A program made the translations under genes and the position numbers. The notes below the pieces were generated by a model. It searched no databases, was not told where the DNA came from, and saw only the letters and a program-made list of their open reading frames with translations. A stretch of 64,000 bases of DNA from PKWO01 sp036384915 (GTDB taxonomy: Bacteria; Pseudomonadota; Gammaproteobacteria; Burkholderiales; Burkholderiaceae_D): the NCBI GenBank assembly GCA_036384915.1, contig DASVLJ010000070.1, positions 100,059-164,058 on the forward strand. The letters run 5' to 3'. Positions 35,219-44,313 of this stretch are shown here, piece by piece (within the stretch, counting starts at the first letter, position 1; each line of letters starts with the position of its first letter).

Positions 35219-38200
35219 ATGCAGATTTCGACGTCAAGTATTTATCCCGCAGGGCCGCAAACCGTCCCAGAGCACCTGACCAAGCCGACGCCGCGCTACC
35301 GGCTCCAGGCCTGGATTGCGCTGTTGTCGTTGCTCGCCTTTGTCGTGCTGTATCTTGGGCTTGCATACTGGTTCTCCCATCAGGCATGGACCATGACCAA
35401 GCTGGCCTTTCATGACCGGGAGCACGTATTCGTCGATCTTGTGGTAGCTGCGATTTCAGCGGCGCTCGCCGTGTTCCTGGTCAAGGGCCTATTCTCCGTC
35501 AAGCAGGGCGCCCAATCCGGCTACATCGAACTGAGGCGGGAAGAGGAACCCGCCCTGTTCGAATTCCTGTACAAGCTGGCCGACGAAGCGCGTGCGCCGC
35601 GGCCGCACCGCGTGTTTTTGTCCGAGAGCGTCAACGCCGCGGTGTTTTACGATTTATCCATCGCCAACCTGCTGTTTCCGACGCGCAAGAACCTCTTGAT
35701 CGGCCTTGCCCTGGTCAACGTGCTGACGATAGCCGAGTTCAAGGCGGTGCTGGCGCACGAATTCGGCCATTTCGCGCAGCGGTCGATGGCGGTCGGGCGC
35801 TGGGTATATATCGCGCAGCAGATTGCTGGCCATCTTGTGGCGCAGCGCGACGCCTTCGATAAATTCATCAACGCTCTGTCGCGCGTCGACATCCGCGTCG
35901 CCTGGATAGGCTGGCTGCTGCAACTGCTGGTATGGTCGGTACGTTCCCTTGTCGAACTGGGTTTCCGCGCGCTGTTGATCGCCGAACGCGCCCTCTCTCG
36001 CGAGATGGAAATGCAGGCCGACCTGGTGGCCGTATCGCTGACCGGCAGCGAAGCGCTTACCCATGCCTTATACAAGCTTGGTCCGGGCGAAGCGGCATGG
36101 AACCGCACGATGGGCTTCGTCGGCGAGGAATGTGCCAGGAACCGCAAGATCGCCGACGTGTTCGCCATCCAGTCGCGCGTGCTCGAGCACTTGCGCGTGG
36201 TGTACGACGATTTGCAATACGGCCGCGTGCCGCCGGTGGCACGCGGGGAGGCGCCGGCGCGGCGACTGTTCAAGGCCGATTTCGCGCGGCCGCCGCAGAT
36301 GTGGGCGACGCATCCGCTCAATCATGAACGCGAAGAAAATGCCAAACGGACTTATGTCGATGCGCCGCTGGACCCGCGCAGCGCCTGGATCGTGTTTCGC
36401 GATGCGGCCGCATTGCGCGAAAGGGCCTCGCTCGGACTCTACAATGAGGCGGCGGCCGGGGCGCCGGTGATTGCAACGGCTGAAGCGGTCGAGCATCTCG
36501 ATGGCGAATTCCGCCGCGAATTCCTCAATCGCTTTTATCGCGGCGCCTACCTCGGCCGTTCCGTGGTGCGCTGCAAGGCCAAGGTCGACGATTTGTACGA
36601 ACCGGACGGCAACTTGGCGCCGAACGTGCTCGACACCATTTACCCCGCGATTTTGTCGCAACAGCTCGAAACGCTGCGCGACATGCAGCGCGAGCGCGCC
36701 ATGCTCAAGGCGCTGGAGCGCGGGACCTGGCAGATGGCGGGCAATTCGGCATATTTTCGCGGCAAGCCGCTGCGGCGCAAGGATTTGCCCGTTGCATTGG
36801 CTGGTGTCGAGCGGGAATTGGCTGAGCTTGAGGAGCGCCTGAACGCACACGACCGCATCTGCCGCAGCGCCCATTTGACGGTTGCACGGGCGTTCGGCGG
36901 CGGTTGGGAAGCCTATCTGAAAAACCTGCTGCGGCTGATGCATTATGCCGACCATTGCGCCGCCGACTTGCGCGACATGCAGGGTATGCTGTCCAACGTC
37001 TACCAGGTCGTCACGGCGGCGGGAAAAGTGAGCAAGGAGAAATTCGAGCGTCTGCATTCGGCGTGCGGCGACATGTATCGCTGCATTTCCGCAATCTATG
37101 TCGAGGCGCCCGAGGTCGTGCCTGCGCAGGCTGTGCTCGAACGGCTCGGCGTCTCCAGCTGGCACGACATGATCGGCGAATTCAGGTTCGCTGCGCCGTC
37201 GCGCGAAAACATCAACGATTGGCTGCGCAATGTCGATAGCTGGATCAATGCTGCCGCAGCCGCGCTGGACAAGCTCTACGAAGCGGCGCTCTGTGAATTG
37301 CTCAAGACCGAAGCCGCCTTGGCGAAAGCGCATCATACTCGTCATACGGGCGCCTCCGTCGGCGTCGCCCCCGAGCCTGGACACCATCCGGACGACTATC
37401 CGCGCCTGGTTCCCGGCTCGGAACGAAAAAGACAGCAGACGCTCGATTGGTGGAGCCGGTTCCAGAGCGCGGATGGTACTGCGGCGACGGCGGCAAAGTT
37501 TATCGTGTCTGCGTCGATGGTCGTCGCCGTGCTGGCTTTTGGCGCCTATCGCGGGCGCGGCGAACTGACGCTTTACAATGGATTCGACAACAAGGTGAAA
37601 GCGACGGTCGACGGCCGCAATATCGAACTGGGCCCGCGTTCGCATGCCGATATCTATTTGCCTGCAGAAAAAAGCGACATCGAGATTTCGGCCTCGATCG
37701 ACGGACTCGAAATCGAGCGTTTCAGACAGCATCTTGAGGAATCGGGCTCGCATTACCTCTACAACATCGGCCAGGCCGGCGTGTTCGTCGAAGCCACGGC
37801 GGTGTATGGCGGCCGCCGGCCTCCGCCGCCACGCTATCTGGGAACGCCGCGCTGGATGGCCTTGACGCAGGACGACATCCTGGCTGAACCGCCGCGCAGC
37901 ATTTCGTCGAAGGAGGGGCGCGACTGGCGCACAGTGCTGATTGGTCTTTCGGAAAGGTCGCCTGTCGAACAAGTCAACAGCTTCGACGTACGCCAAGACG
38001 AAGCGGGCGCAAGGGAAAAAGCCGAGGACCTGGCATTTGCCCATGCGCGCTACGATGCGCCTGGCAGCGCCAACCTGCTGCTATGGATCAACGCGCTGCG
38101 CGACAAGAGCAAGGTTGCCGAAATCGTCAAGACCAGGCTCAAGCTCGATCCGCATGATGTGATGGCTCTGCGCCTTGAGCAAGACCAGGATCAAACAGAT

Positions 38201-39058
38201 GCTGCAGGGTATGCCGAGGTTTGCGCGCGCCACAGCGCCATGGCCGGCCGTGAGCCCGGCAACGCCGACCTGCAATATCTCAAAATTCGCTGCATGCCGG
38301 AAGGCCGCGACCAAGCACAGGCATTTCTCGATGCCGCCAACCGCTGGCCGGACAATCCCTGGCTCGAACAGGCCGCCGGCTATACGTCGCTGGAGCGGCT
38401 CGATCTGGCCGACGCGGCGCACCGCTTCGATCTTGCCGCCAGGACCTACCCGGTCATGCGCGAGTGGGTCTCGCTGGACCTCGCACGCGGACGCCGTTTG
38501 CTCGACCCCGCTGCCAAATTGGACGATCTGGAGCGGTTTTCCGAACAATTGAAAGCCTATGCCAGAATCGATCAGGGAGCCAGAGGAACGGATTTCGACA
38601 AATCCTGGACGGCGTTGCTGGACGGGGACGTGGCCCGGGCGCATGCCGCGCTACCCACGCAGGCCGGGCCGTCGCGTGAAGAGATATTGATCGCCGCCTC
38701 CGATGGCGCCAAGCCCGCCTGGGGGCAGCTTGTGCTGAGCCGCACGCCTGACTCAAGCTGGAGTGATGACGGTTTGCTGTTCGCCGCGGCGCTGGCCATG
38801 CGTGAACATCGCGATGCCGGGCCATATTGGACCTTGCTTGCGCCGCGCCAGCGGGTAAGGTCGGAGCGCATGCGGCAGGTGCTCGCGGGTTTGCAAAACG
38901 GAGGATTCTCGCGCGACGAACTCGATACGCTGGACTTGGTTTCGCGCGGCCAGGTCTGCGCCATGGCGCTCGTGGTGCGCGGCAAGTCCGCGCCGCAGGA
39001 GTGGCGCGACAATGCCAAGCGTCTGCTGTTCAAGGTCGAGCGCCCTTACTTCGACTGA
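35219..39058 (+). CDS. Very large M48-family membrane metalloprotease with C-terminal TPR-like region
   Basis: 1279 residues, about four times a typical HtpX/Ste24-like M48 protease. Two membrane segments near residues 30-50 and 72-90, then the zinc motif HEFGH (H180, E181, H184) with the third ligand probably E in REMEMQADL. A long helical middle follows, a third membrane segment near residue 765-785 after a Trp-rich stretch, and then a PEGA-like beta domain (ELTLYNGFDNKVKATVDGR) and TPR-like helices to the end. Start chosen at ATG 35219; GTG at 35180 is possible. Presumed quality-control or regulatory protease; substrate unknown. Confidence 0.8.
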   Translation: MQISTSSIYPAGPQTVPEHLTKPTPRYRLQAWIALLSLLAFVVLYLGLAYWFSHQAWTMTKLAFHDREHVFVDLVVAAISAALAVFLVKGLFSVKQGAQSGYIELRREEEPALFEFLYKLADEARAPRPHRVFLSESVNAAVFYDLSIANLLFPTRKNLLIGLALVNVLTIAEFKAVLAHEFGHFAQRSMAVGRWVYIAQQIAGHLVAQRDAFDKFINALSRVDIRVAWIGWLLQLLVWSVRSLVELGFRALLIAERALSREMEMQADLVAVSLTGSEALTHALYKLGPGEAAWNRTMGFVGEECARNRKIADVFAIQSRVLEHLRVVYDDLQYGRVPPVARGEAPARRLFKADFARPPQMWATHPLNHEREENAKRTYVDAPLDPRSAWIVFRDAAALRERASLGLYNEAAAGAPVIATAEAVEHLDGEFRREFLNRFYRGAYLGRSVVRCKAKVDDLYEPDGNLAPNVLDTIYPAILSQQLETLRDMQRERAMLKALERGTWQMAGNSAYFRGKPLRRKDLPVALAGVERELAELEERLNAHDRICRSAHLTVARAFGGGWEAYLKNLLRLMHYADHCAADLRDMQGMLSNVYQVVTAAGKVSKEKFERLHSACGDMYRCISAIYVEAPEVVPAQAVLERLGVSSWHDMIGEFRFAAPSRENINDWLRNVDSWINAAAAALDKLYEAALCELLKTEAALAKAHHTRHTGASVGVAPEPGHHPDDYPRLVPGSERKRQQTLDWWSRFQSADGTAATAAKFIVSASMVVAVLAFGAYRGRGELTLYNGFDNKVKATVDGRNIELGPRSHADIYLPAEKSDIEISASIDGLEIERFRQHLEESGSHYLYNIGQAGVFVEATAVYGGRRPPPPRYLGTPRWMALTQDDILAEPPRSISSKEGRDWRTVLIGLSERSPVEQVNSFDVRQDEAGAREKAEDLAFAHARYDAPGSANLLLWINALRDKSKVAEIVKTRLKLDPHDVMALRLEQDQDQTDAAGYAEVCARHSAMAGREPGNADLQYLKIRCMPEGRDQAQAFLDAANRWPDNPWLEQAAGYTSLERLDLADAAHRFDLAARTYPVMREWVSLDLARGRRLLDPAAKLDDLERFSEQLKAYARIDQGARGTDFDKSWTALLDGDVARAHAALPTQAGPSREEILIAASDGAKPAWGQLVLSRTPDSSWSDDGLLFAAALAMREHRDAGPYWTLLAPRQRVRSERMRQVLAGLQNGGFSRDELDTLDLVSRGQVCAMALVVRGKSAPQEWRDNAKRLLFKVERPYFD

Positions 39059-39070
39059 TCCGGCACAAGC

Positions 39071-39448
39071 TTATTGCATGTGTTCGCTGCCGCCGCCGAC
39101 CATGTGGAAGATGTCCCATTTCACCTTTTGTGCCACCGCACCATAGGCCTCGTCTTCATGCAGGAATTGCTGATCCAGCTTGCTTGGTCCGAACAGCACG
39201 GTCTGGCCGTCGGGCGACACGATTTCATACCAGGCGTCATAGCGTGCCGGCTGGCTTGCATCGATGTCGGCCTCGACCCAGGCACGATAGGTGTAGCGAC
39301 CGAAGATCATATAGGTGCTTTTTGCGCCGCGGCGGTCGATCAGGATCACGCCGTCATCGGTCAGGTAGGGCGGGGCCAGTTGTTGTTTGCGGCGGCGGTC
39401 GTTGAAGGCCGGGCGGGCAATGGACTTCTTCTCGGCGTCAGGCGTCAT
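39071..39448 (-). CDS. Hypothetical protein
   Basis: 125-residue soluble protein starting MTPDAEKKSIARPAF after AGGAG. Middle part (DGVILIDRRGAKSTYMIFGR) has alternating beta-strand character, ending in HMVGGGSEHMQ. I do not recognise a domain. It is convergent with the giant M48 protease, with 12 bp between their stops, and is probably an independent gene. Confidence 0.6.
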   Translation of the reverse strand: MTPDAEKKSIARPAFNDRRRKQQLAPPYLTDDGVILIDRRGAKSTYMIFGRYTYRAWVEADIDASQPARYDAWYEIVSPDGQTVLFGPSKLDQQFLHEDEAYGAVAQKVKWDIFHMVGGGSEHMQ

Positions 39449-39774
39449 GATTTTCTCCTCTGGGGATTTCTTTCGATGACTCATGGTAAATCTCAACGCG
39501 CAAAAGGTCTGTGATGTATCTCCCGCCCAGGGCGTGTGGAATTACCTGCTTTTCGCGGTAATTCCGCACGGGCATCCATCATTTTACTCGAAGGCGGAAA
39601 ATCGCATGAGCATGCGATTTTCAGGTCAAGGCCAGAATTGACAGCTTACTTTCTGTTAATATCGTAGGGCGACTGCAAAATAAACAATATCTTTGCGTGT
39701 AACAAATAACAGTCAACCCAGGCCGTATCGCTAGTGGAGGCGCAACGGGTATAAACGTTGCTGTGTGAGGCGGA
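39449..39774. other. 326-bp intergenic region with two inverted repeats
   Basis: No gene is visible. CGTGTGGAATTACC (39533-39546) pairs with GGTAATTCCGCACG (39557-39570) with one mismatch. GAAAATCGCATG (39597-39608) pairs perfectly with CATGCGATTTTC (39611-39622). A TTGACA at 39638-39643 could be the -35 of the GGDEF-EAL gene, but no good -10 is found 17 bp on. The perfect repeats may be regulator sites or hairpins. Confidence 0.6.
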
Positions 39775-42156
39775 ATGAAGATAGATCAGAACACGGTATT
39801 CTGGGTATTCGTGCTGCTGCAGCCTGTGGGCATCCTGGTCTATTGGGCGACTTCGCAACGCCATCCGCATTTGCGCGGACCCGGCTGGTGGGCCTTGGGC
39901 TGCCTGTTGGCCATGCTGGGCTTTTGCGGAATACTGCTGCAAGGGGCCGGCCGGCCGCCGCTTATTACCGTCACGCTTTCGAATACGCTGATCGTCGGTG
40001 CCACGATGTGTTTGTGGTCCGGATTGCGTGCCTTTTTCGGCCGCGAGGTATCGCGGCCGCTACTGTTGGCAGTGGTGTTGGCGGCCGGCGCGTTGCACGC
40101 GGCGTTTCTGTTCGAGTGGCAATCCTCCGACCTGCGCGCCATTGTCGTTTCGGCCTTCAACGGCGGCGGCACCTTGCTCGGCCTCCATGAGGTGCTCAAG
40201 CAGAGGAAAACCTCGCTGCGCATGGAGACCCGTCTGCTCGGCGGCCTGCTGCTGGTCGACGGCGCCTTGCACATGGCGCGCATTGCAGGTCTGTTGCTGG
40301 CAGGCCAATTCGCAGGCAATGGCAACGGCTGGATCGAAGGCGTGTTCATGCTAACGTTCCTGATCACCGGCATAGGCCGCCTGGTGATCTTCATCGCTTT
40401 GATCTCCGGGCGCCTCGAAGACGAGCGCGAAGCAGCCAGCGCGCAGATGCGTGCCAGCGAAATGCGCTTTCGCAAGCTACTCGAAGTCGTGCCCGTTTCG
40501 GTGCAGGGCTATGGCGCGGACGGCGTCACGCGCTACTGGAACAAGGCTTCGGAAAGAATCTACGGCTATAGCGCGGAGGAAGCCATCGGGCAAAACCTGC
40601 TTGATTTGATCGTGCCGGCCGGCACGCATTGCAGCTTGCGCGACGACATGAGCAAAATCTTCCTGACCGGCCAGGTGTCGCCGCCCGAGGACGCGGTGCG
40701 CCAGCACAAGGATGGCTCGCGTGTCGCCGTCATCTCGAATCATGCCTTCGTCAGCGTGCCGGGGCGTCCGCCGGAATTGTTTTGCGTCGATACCGATATC
40801 TCCGAGCGCATCAAGGCCGAAGAGGAAATCCACAGTCTGGCGTATTACGACCCCTTGACCGGTTTGCCGAACCGGCGCCTGCTGTTCGACCGTCTTGAGC
40901 GCCTGATCCGTTCGGGGCAGCATGCAGGCCAGCATCATGCGCTGATCTGCATCGATCTGGACAACTTCAAGACCTTGAACGACAACCTCGGCCATCATGT
41001 CGGCGACATGTTGCTGCAACAGGTCGGCGGCCGCCTGGCCGAATGCATCGAGAGCGAAGACGTGGTGGCGCGCCTCGGAGGCGACGAATTCCTGGTGCTG
41101 CTGACGCGCCTGGGGCTGCAGCGCGCCACTGCGGCTTCCAAGGCGGAAGCGCAATGCCGCAAGATTCTGGAATCGCTCAACCGCAACTACCGGCTCGGCA
41201 GCTACGAATACCTCAGCACCCCAAGTCTCGGTGTAACGCTGTTCGCCGACCATGGCGGCACCATAGAAGATCTGCTGAAGCGGGCCGACCTCGCCATGTA
41301 CGAGGCCAAGGCAGCCGGCCGCAATACCCTACGCTTCTTCGATCCGCGCATGGAAGCCATGGTGACGGAGCGCGCCGCTCTTGAGGCAGGCTTGCGCGAA
41401 GCGCTGCAAAAGGAACAGTTCGTCATCTACTATCAAGACCAGGTCGACGGCGAAGGCTGCCTGACCGGGGTCGAGGCCCTGCTGCGCTGGCAGCATCCAG
41501 AGCGCGGCGTCGTCGGCCCGATGCAATTCATCGGCCTGGCTGAAGATACCGGCCTGATCCATGCGCTGGGCCGCTGGGTGCTGGACAAGGCTTGCCTGCA
41601 ATTGCGCGATTGGGCTGATGAGCCGGATATGGCGGAGCTGACTATCGCCGTCAATGTCAGCGCACGGCAGTTTCATCATCCCGACTTCGTCGAGCAGGTT
41701 CTCACGGCTCTGGCCGAGGCCGGGGCGCGGCCCGAATTGCTCAAGCTCGAATTGACCGAGAGCTTGTTGCTGGAAGACGTGGCCGACGTCATCGCCAAGA
41801 TGACTGCCTTGAAGGCGCACGGCGTGAGATTCTCGCTCGATGATTTCGGCACCGGTTATTCTTCGCTTTCCTACCTGAAGCGACTTCCGCTCGACCAGCT
41901 CAAGATCGACCGTTCTTTCGTGCATGACGTGACGACCAATCAGAACGATGCGACCATTGTGCGCACCATCGTCGCACTTGGCCGCAGCCTTGGCCTGGAA
42001 GTGATTGCCGAAGGCGTGGAAACGGAAGAGCAGCGCAAATTCCTGGCCGGCTTAGGCTGCTATGCCTATCAGGGTTATCGCTTCAGCCGGCCCATGCCGG
42101 TCCAGGAATTCAACCGCATCGCCGAGCGCGGCCTGCAACTGCGCCGGCGGGCATGA
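39775..42156 (+). CDS. Membrane PAS-GGDEF-EAL protein
   Basis: 793 residues. About seven membrane segments occupy residues 5-215, then a PAS domain (about 235-350; FRKLLEVVPVSVQGYGADG), a GGDEF domain with RLGGDEFLVLL, and an EAL domain with EALLRW, LELTESLLLE, DDFGTGYSS, KIDRSF and EGVETEEQ, all catalytic words intact. So both cyclase and phosphodiesterase activity for c-di-GMP are possible. The RxxD inhibitory site is altered (ESED). The sensor part is a 7TM-type membrane input. Confidence 0.92.
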   Translation: MKIDQNTVFWVFVLLQPVGILVYWATSQRHPHLRGPGWWALGCLLAMLGFCGILLQGAGRPPLITVTLSNTLIVGATMCLWSGLRAFFGREVSRPLLLAVVLAAGALHAAFLFEWQSSDLRAIVVSAFNGGGTLLGLHEVLKQRKTSLRMETRLLGGLLLVDGALHMARIAGLLLAGQFAGNGNGWIEGVFMLTFLITGIGRLVIFIALISGRLEDEREAASAQMRASEMRFRKLLEVVPVSVQGYGADGVTRYWNKASERIYGYSAEEAIGQNLLDLIVPAGTHCSLRDDMSKIFLTGQVSPPEDAVRQHKDGSRVAVISNHAFVSVPGRPPELFCVDTDISERIKAEEEIHSLAYYDPLTGLPNRRLLFDRLERLIRSGQHAGQHHALICIDLDNFKTLNDNLGHHVGDMLLQQVGGRLAECIESEDVVARLGGDEFLVLLTRLGLQRATAASKAEAQCRKILESLNRNYRLGSYEYLSTPSLGVTLFADHGGTIEDLLKRADLAMYEAKAAGRNTLRFFDPRMEAMVTERAALEAGLREALQKEQFVIYYQDQVDGEGCLTGVEALLRWQHPERGVVGPMQFIGLAEDTGLIHALGRWVLDKACLQLRDWADEPDMAELTIAVNVSARQFHHPDFVEQVLTALAEAGARPELLKLELTESLLLEDVADVIAKMTALKAHGVRFSLDDFGTGYSSLSYLKRLPLDQLKIDRSFVHDVTTNQNDATIVRTIVALGRSLGLEVIAEGVETEEQRKFLAGLGCYAYQGYRFSRPMPVQEFNRIAERGLQLRRRA

Positions 42157-42204
42157 CGAAGGCCGAGACCGGACAGGCAGGCTTCTTCAAATCCGTTGTG
42201 AAGG

Positions 42205-43467
42205 TCAATGCATGCTTAACGCCAGCACCAGAATCAGGAACAGCAACAGCACAATGGCCGCGACAATGGTCAAGGCCGCCGCGCGCCATAGCGCGGAAAG
42301 GATTCCCAATCCATAGGCGCCGCGCAATTGCACGAACATGTGCACCGGCGGCACCCAGATGGCGAGATTGGCTGCCAGGCTGCTCCAGCCCGCCATGCCG
42401 GCCAGCATCACGCCGTCGAACAGCAGCGACATGAAGCATAGCGAATAGAGCACGAAGACGGCATGGTCGAACATGCCGATGCCGCGGCGCCAGAAAAACA
42501 TCAGCCAAAGGAAGGGCAGGGAGATCGGCACCAGCATGAAGGAATACTTGTAGGTGGTGTTCTTCAGCTTGTAGAGCGCCAATTCGGGATTGTCGACGGC
42601 GTGGTGCAGAGCTGCGTCGACGGCGGGAAAGTCGGAATGCCCCATGCCCTTGCTCTTGATCTTGTCGGCCAGCCGGTCGGCCCAGGTGATGTTGCTGCCT
42701 TTGATGCCGCGTTCGTGGGCGACTTTGTCGATGGCGGCTTGCAGTTCCGCCGTGTGCGTTTCTTCCGCATCGGCGCTCGCGGGGGCCGCGCCCGTCGCTT
42801 GGAAATCCTGCTTGTTCCCCTCCTTGGCGGCATTGGCGGCGGCTATCAGCTTGACCGCCTCTTCGTTCAGCCTTTGCAAGACCTTGTCGGCGTTTTTCTG
42901 TTCGTCGATGGCGTCGTCGAGTTCTTCCTGCAGATCGGCGGTATCCTTGCCCTGTTTGCGCGCGGCCTCCAACGCCGCCGAGGCCTTGTCGACGGCGGCC
43001 TTGGTTTCCGCCATTTCCGCGGTGCGGGTGGCGATGAGCGCCTGCACGCCGCTGATGGCGTCGGCCGTCCTCATGCTTTCGCTTGGCTTGCCGAGCGAGG
43101 CGACGAAGAACATCAGGAACACCATGAACAGGAACAGCGCCAGCGGCGAGACATAGGTTTTGCGCTGGCCGTCGATGTAGCGCCGCGTCAATATGCCCGG
43201 CTTGAAGATCAACAGCGGTATCGTACGCCAGCCTTTGGCTTCGAAATGGAACACGCCATGCACGAATTCTTCGACCAGGTGCAGCAGTGAGCGGTGGATA
43301 TGCGCCTGCTGGCCGCACATGCGGCAAAACGGGCCGGTCAGGGGAGTCTGGCAGTTGGCGCAATTGCCGTGCGCTTCATCCGCGCCGTGCCGCGAGCCGG
43401 CCTCGAGCGCCGCTGCAGCCAGCGTCGCCGTCGACAAGGCGCCCATCGATTCGATTTCCTCACTCAT
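42205..43467 (-). CDS. DUF3667 family membrane protein
   Basis: 420 residues. The N-terminal zinc-finger-like CANCQTPLTGPFCRMCGQQ defines the DUF3667 family. Four to five membrane segments follow, separated by a long hydrophilic coiled-coil segment (about residues 135-250) with runs such as EELDDAIDEQKNADKVL. Function unknown; lipid or transport roles have been suggested for relatives only. It is convergent with the GGDEF-EAL gene. Confidence 0.85.
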   Translation of the reverse strand: MSEEIESMGALSTATLAAAALEAGSRHGADEAHGNCANCQTPLTGPFCRMCGQQAHIHRSLLHLVEEFVHGVFHFEAKGWRTIPLLIFKPGILTRRYIDGQRKTYVSPLALFLFMVFLMFFVASLGKPSESMRTADAISGVQALIATRTAEMAETKAAVDKASAALEAARKQGKDTADLQEELDDAIDEQKNADKVLQRLNEEAVKLIAAANAAKEGNKQDFQATGAAPASADAEETHTAELQAAIDKVAHERGIKGSNITWADRLADKIKSKGMGHSDFPAVDAALHHAVDNPELALYKLKNTTYKYSFMLVPISLPFLWLMFFWRRGIGMFDHAVFVLYSLCFMSLLFDGVMLAGMAGWSSLAANLAIWVPPVHMFVQLRGAYGLGILSALWRAAALTIVAAIVLLLFLILVLALSMH

Positions 43468-43547
43468 GGCATGACCTCATTTTGCGGATTGCTGCGATTG
43501 TGCAACAAGCATGCCGGATACTCAATACCTGTAAGGACCGAGACTAT

Positions 43548-43622
43548 TGGATACGCGAGCCGGATTCGAACCGGCATGGGGCGGCTTTGCAGGCCGGTGC
43601 ATTTCCGTTCTGCCATCGCGTA
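43548..43622 (-). tRNA. tRNA-Cys (GCA)
   Basis: 75 bases including encoded CCA. Acceptor TACGCGA/TCGCGTA pairs fully; discriminator is U73. The anticodon loop ctGCAaa is closed by CCGGC/GCCGC, and the T arm is GCCGG/CCGGC. Last of four tandem tRNAs. Confidence 0.92.
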
Positions 43623-43632
43623 GTTGTGATAA

Positions 43633-43684
43633 TGGGCCAGCGCGAATCGGCATATGCCGAGACGGGTCTGTGTGCGCTGGCCCA
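43633..43684. repeat. Long inverted repeat between tRNA-Arg and tRNA-Cys
   Basis: TGGGCCAGCGC (43633-43643) and GCGCTGGCCCA (43674-43684) form a perfect 11-bp stem enclosing CGGCATATGCCG (43648-43659). It may be a processing hairpin or terminator between the two tRNAs. Confidence 0.7.
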
Positions 43685-43687
43685 AAC

Positions 43688-43765
43688 TGGCCTCACCGGC
43701 AGGACTTGAACCTGCAACCTTCGAATTCGTAATCCGATGCTCTCATCCAATTGAGCTACGGTGAG
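43688..43765 (-). tRNA. tRNA-Arg (ACG)
   Basis: 78 bases with encoded CCA. Acceptor CTCACCG/CGGTGAG pairs fully, discriminator G. Anticodon loop TTACGAA is closed by TCGGA/TTCGA. T arm GCAGG/CCTGC. Confidence 0.88.
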
Positions 43766-43772
43766 ATGGAAC

Positions 43773-43848
43773 TGGCATCCCGGGAGGGTCTCGAACCCCC
43801 AGCCTTCGGTTTTGGAGACCGTTGCTCTGCCAATTGAGCTACCGAGAT
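43773..43848 (-). tRNA. tRNA-Trp (CCA)
   Basis: 76 bases with encoded CCA. Acceptor ATCTCGG/CCGGGAT pairs with one G-U. The anticodon stem-loop CGGTCTCCAAAACCG shows anticodon CCA and is typical of bacterial tRNA-Trp. Confidence 0.92.
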
Positions 43849-43856
43849 AGTGTTTG

Positions 43857-43932
43857 TGGCAGGGGCACAAGGATTCGAACCTTGGACAACGCGAGTCAAA
43901 GTCGCGTGCTCTACCAACTGAGCTATACCCCA
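43857..43932 (-). tRNA. tRNA-Gln (TTG)
   Basis: 76 bases with encoded CCA. The 5' end TGGGGTATAGC is typical of tRNA-Gln. The 1-72 pair is U-U (unpaired) and the discriminator is G73, both glutamine identity features. Anticodon loop CTTTGAC gives TTG. First of the tandem tRNAs. Confidence 0.9.
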
Positions 43933-43962
43933 CCTGAAACTGACTTCCGACGAGCTGACGAC

Positions 43963-43995
43963 AAAAAGCCCGGCGTTCTTGCGAACATCCGGGCT
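43963..43995 (-). terminator. Rho-independent terminator before the tRNA cluster
   Basis: On the minus strand, AGCCCGG (43995-43989) pairs with CCGGGCT (43973-43967), with a smaller GTTC/GAAC pair inside the loop, and ends in TTTTTGTC. It should end the transcript of the PLP-dependent lyase gene, 320 bp after that gene's stop. The gap 43996-44313 holds no gene I can support. Confidence 0.8.
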
Positions 43996-44236
43996 GATGG
44001 CCTGCCTGATTGCTCAGGACTGCGTCAACAGGTGCGGCGTGTCGGCCGCTCCCGGATGGTCAAATCTTGCTGGCGCCATGCACAGCATCGCTGGCATGTG
44101 CGAATGACGGCAAGCGCGTTGCGCTGCTGCCAGGTCGTCGATGTCGATGCGTTGTGGTTCACGGCAATTCCTTGAATGTTTAAAACGAATACGTGCATTG
44201 TGCCATCGCTTTTTTGGAAGGGCAAGAGGTTTTTGC

Positions 44237-44268
44237 AAATAATTTGCACTTAAAGCAAATTATTTTTT
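44237..44268. repeat. AT-rich perfect inverted repeat
   Basis: AAATAATTTGC (44237-44247) and GCAAATTATTT (44255-44265) with a seven-base loop, followed on the plus strand by TTT. AT-rich in a GC-rich genome. It may be a regulator site or a terminator-like hairpin; it is 46 bp beyond the stop of the lyase gene. Confidence 0.6.
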
Positions 44269-44313
44269 CCAGTGGGATGAAAATTGCTTCTTGTGCGAAG
44301 GCGCGCTTCGACT

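Noticed and set aside
36068..38044. Long open frame (658 residues) on the minus strand opposite the M48 protease gene
   Set aside because: It is the antisense of a strongly supported gene and has the His/Arg/Gln-rich make-up that GC-rich antisense frames show.
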